Below, piece after piece: positions 61,916 through 64,000 of a stretch of 64,000 nucleotides of DNA. The stretch's first letter is position 1. Every line of letters begins with the position of its first letter. The notes beneath the pieces were generated by a model. It ran no database searches, was not told where the DNA came from, and was given only the letters and a program-made list of their open reading frames with translations. This DNA comes from Hyalella azteca (lineage: Eukaryota > Arthropoda > Malacostraca > Amphipoda > Hyalellidae): assembly GCF_000764305.2 (NCBI RefSeq), contig NW_025940701.1, forward strand, positions 930,294 to 994,293, in the 5' to 3' direction. The position numbers were made by a program, and so were the translations under genes.

Positions 61916-64000
61916 ACATGGCAACGGACACGCCGAGACGCTGTGCTGTGCCCATCGATTGCTTTCGCGAATATTTGAACAAAGCTGGCCGCTGAACGGA
62001 GAGTAAAGGATACGAGAGAAAATAATCTTGAAATAATTTTAGCAAATCATCTTTTTAATCCACTGAATAATTAGGCCTAGCTTCCTTTTTAGCGCATTTT
62101 CTCATTTATGGAAAAATGCACTATTGTGCTCGCCATGTCCGTCCGTTCGTCCGTCTGTCCATCTGTCCGTCCGTCTGTCCGTGACCTCAAGTTTTTGTCG
62201 ACGAGAAAATGCGCTCTCTGTCACTCACTGCAGTGAGTACTGAGTTATATTTTTATTCCTAATAAACTCGCATGTATATCGTACTCGAATTTTTCTCAAT
62301 AAATTTTGCAGTTAAAATGAATGTGCGCCGTTAATTTGTTTTCGGCAGCAGAAGAGAACTACTGCCAAAGTTCGTATTATATCCTGACCAAGTATGAATT
62401 ACTCATATCGAATATAACCTTAGGAAATATTCACTTGTGTATGACATAAATAGATGACTTATTCAAAAAGCACGTTCAAAATGATCAGTATTTGATAATT
62501 CAATTTAATAATTTAAATAATAATAAATACAGGGGAAAGCAACAAAAAAATTTTTGTTTGCTAGATGACACAATGAATGGTAAATACAAGGGGAAGCAGA
62601 AAAAAAAATATTTTTTTTTGCTAGATGACCTTCATAAAACATAATATTAAACAGAAATTAATATAAAATGAGTGTTCCTCTCGATCATATTGTTCTGTCT
62701 TTCAATAGAATGCCTTTCTTCTCCGTCAGATTAATAAATGACCAGCACTCTATAGAATATCAATACGAGCCCCTATTCTCATTTGTTTCCAACATGACGA
62801 CATGGAAAGACACATTATCTATCATATGTAATCCATTAGTTGGTTCTGTGTTAGCCTTCAACAATAAGGAAATATAAACTGTATAGCTGACCTTGTCGGG
62901 GATCAGCAGTCTTTGCGCACCAGATGTTTCATCTCATCTTTTACTTCTTTGGACAAGACAGATGAACATTTTTGTTCAGAACTACGCATGAGATTTATGC
63001 TCGATCCCACAAATGCGTGGCAGTGCACAAGGTTATATTCACGTGGCAAGGTTGTGCAAGTTTTATACGCGTTGATTATTCTTATAATAAAAGCAATTAT
63101 TTGATAGAAATATTGCCAATGCTAAATAATATAATTACATTACCCAAGTGATGTAATTATCAAACAATAATATTTGAGTTAGAGGTAAGTTTAATAAATA
63201 ATTTAATTTTCTTAAGTAATTGCATTATTTAAATTCGCACGTAATTGGTAATTTTAGACATTTTAATTCATTTAAATAATTTATTTGTTTTGTATTAATT
63301 GAAAAATTCGAACTCTCTTTGCTTGGTGAAGCGATTGGCAAGCAACGAAGCCTCAGATAATCATAGGTTTTCTTCACGTGGTTGAACATAACTTAAATAT
63401 ACATACAAATTCTGCATCGTTTCTAAGTGTTGGCCAAACGCAGACAAACACTTGCCGGTTCATGCACGAACTCGAAGTGTGCAACATGGCTCTCGAGTTT
63501 GTCTTGCAAACTTGTTGAGTTTGTTTTGCCTGCCAACGTCAATAAGCTGCCTTGAATAAGTTAGTTTATCATTCAGACCGTCTCCAGACCTCGCTGATAG
63601 CACGGCAGGACGAGATCACGCAGTTCACGAAGACCGAAGGAGTTCATGTTGTGTCGAAAGGCGTTTTGGATATTTCCAGTCTTTAGCGAATTGTTGCTTT
63701 GCTTTCCGATGGCCACCGAGCAATATGCCCAACAACAGCCAGGGTTGAAATGCGAACGATTCACTGTTGCTAAATACATGACATGCATGAATTGCGTGAC
63801 GTGCACAAGAGAAAACAAGGGAAAAACAACGACGCCCATAACAAGAACAAGTGGAAACGCAACGGCGTCCACATGAGGTACATGCGGAAGCTGCCGCATG
63901 TACCATCTGCCGTTAATACCACATTCGAAGCTTGCATATGTACATGTGCAGGTACTATCAGAGAAATTATTGAGACTTCGTGCAAGTTGCGACGCACTCT
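61916..64000. other. Right end: non-coding DNA
   Basis: It contains a fold-back repeat (62083-62255), a duplication with GCTAGATGACACAATGAAT/GCTAGATGACC ends (about 62517-62630) and a perfect hairpin GGTACATGCGG/CCGCATGTACC at 63877-63904. Open frames at 62.67-63.1 and 63.6-63.9 kb are not supported as genes. Confidence 0.4.
62083..62255. repeat. Fold-back dispersed repeat, copy 3
   Basis: Nearly identical to copy 1: TTTTTAGCGCATTTTCTC, GCACTATTGTGCTCGCCATG, (TCCG/TCTG)n, GAGAAAATGCGCTC, CACTCACTGCAGTGAGTACT. The low divergence between copies 41 and 49 kb apart suggests recent spread or gene conversion. Confidence 0.87.

Noticed and set aside
62668..63104. Two neighbouring open frames (69 and 63 codons) as a gene
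   Set aside because: Different frames, one with a TTG start, no splice sites and no homology seen; the length is within chance.
63877..63904. Perfect hairpin GGTACATGCGG/CCGCATGTACC as a transcription terminator
   Set aside because: Rho-independent terminators are not expected in an animal genome and no T run follows. It is kept only as a note in the region entry.

Overview
The window looks like AT-rich animal nuclear DNA, most likely from an arthropod (perhaps a crustacean). The species cannot be told from the sequence. The reasons are intron-split genes with GT-AG splice sites, Ras-superfamily and ankyrin-repeat proteins, very long non-coding stretches, and many micro- and minisatellites. 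There is one assembly gap of 467 N (8723-9189). Nothing resembles a bacterial operon, a CRISPR array, an rRNA or a tRNA.

Three genes can be supported. Two are Ras-like small GTPases of the RERG/RASL11/RASL12 kind, both on the minus strand and in the same orientation. Gene A (5419-6575) has two coding exons, 273 residues, a TATA promoter and a start-stop uORF. Gene B (14205-20131, possibly with a first coding exon at 37404-37475) has at least five coding exons. Its GTPase core of about 160 residues sits between a roughly 280-residue low-complexity N-terminal region and a roughly 430-residue basic, Ser-rich tail. All splice phases join without a break. The two genes share an intron at the same place and phase in switch I. 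Both lack the switch I Thr and the catalytic Gln and carry Lys at the Gln61 position, so they look like an old divergent tandem pair. The third gene is part of an ankyrin-repeat protein on the plus strand: two exons, 57987-58178 and 58898-58996. Its other exons were not found.

The rest is intergenic or intronic DNA. It holds about 20 tandem-repeat arrays, three copies of a roughly 170-bp fold-back repeat (13.1, 20.9, 62.1 kb), a dispersed repeat with a conserved GGACTCCGAAACG core (0.15, 3.1, 23.3, 30.9 kb), long hairpins, and a GC-rich island at 51.7-51.9 kb.

The most unusual feature is a 35-bp minisatellite (16994-17524) that is a tandem amplification of gene B's own exon-intron junction. 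Each copy carries 18 nt of exon end plus a consensus splice donor, so about 15 decoy donors follow the real one. Smaller duplications also copied both splice-site flanks of the second ankyrin exon.
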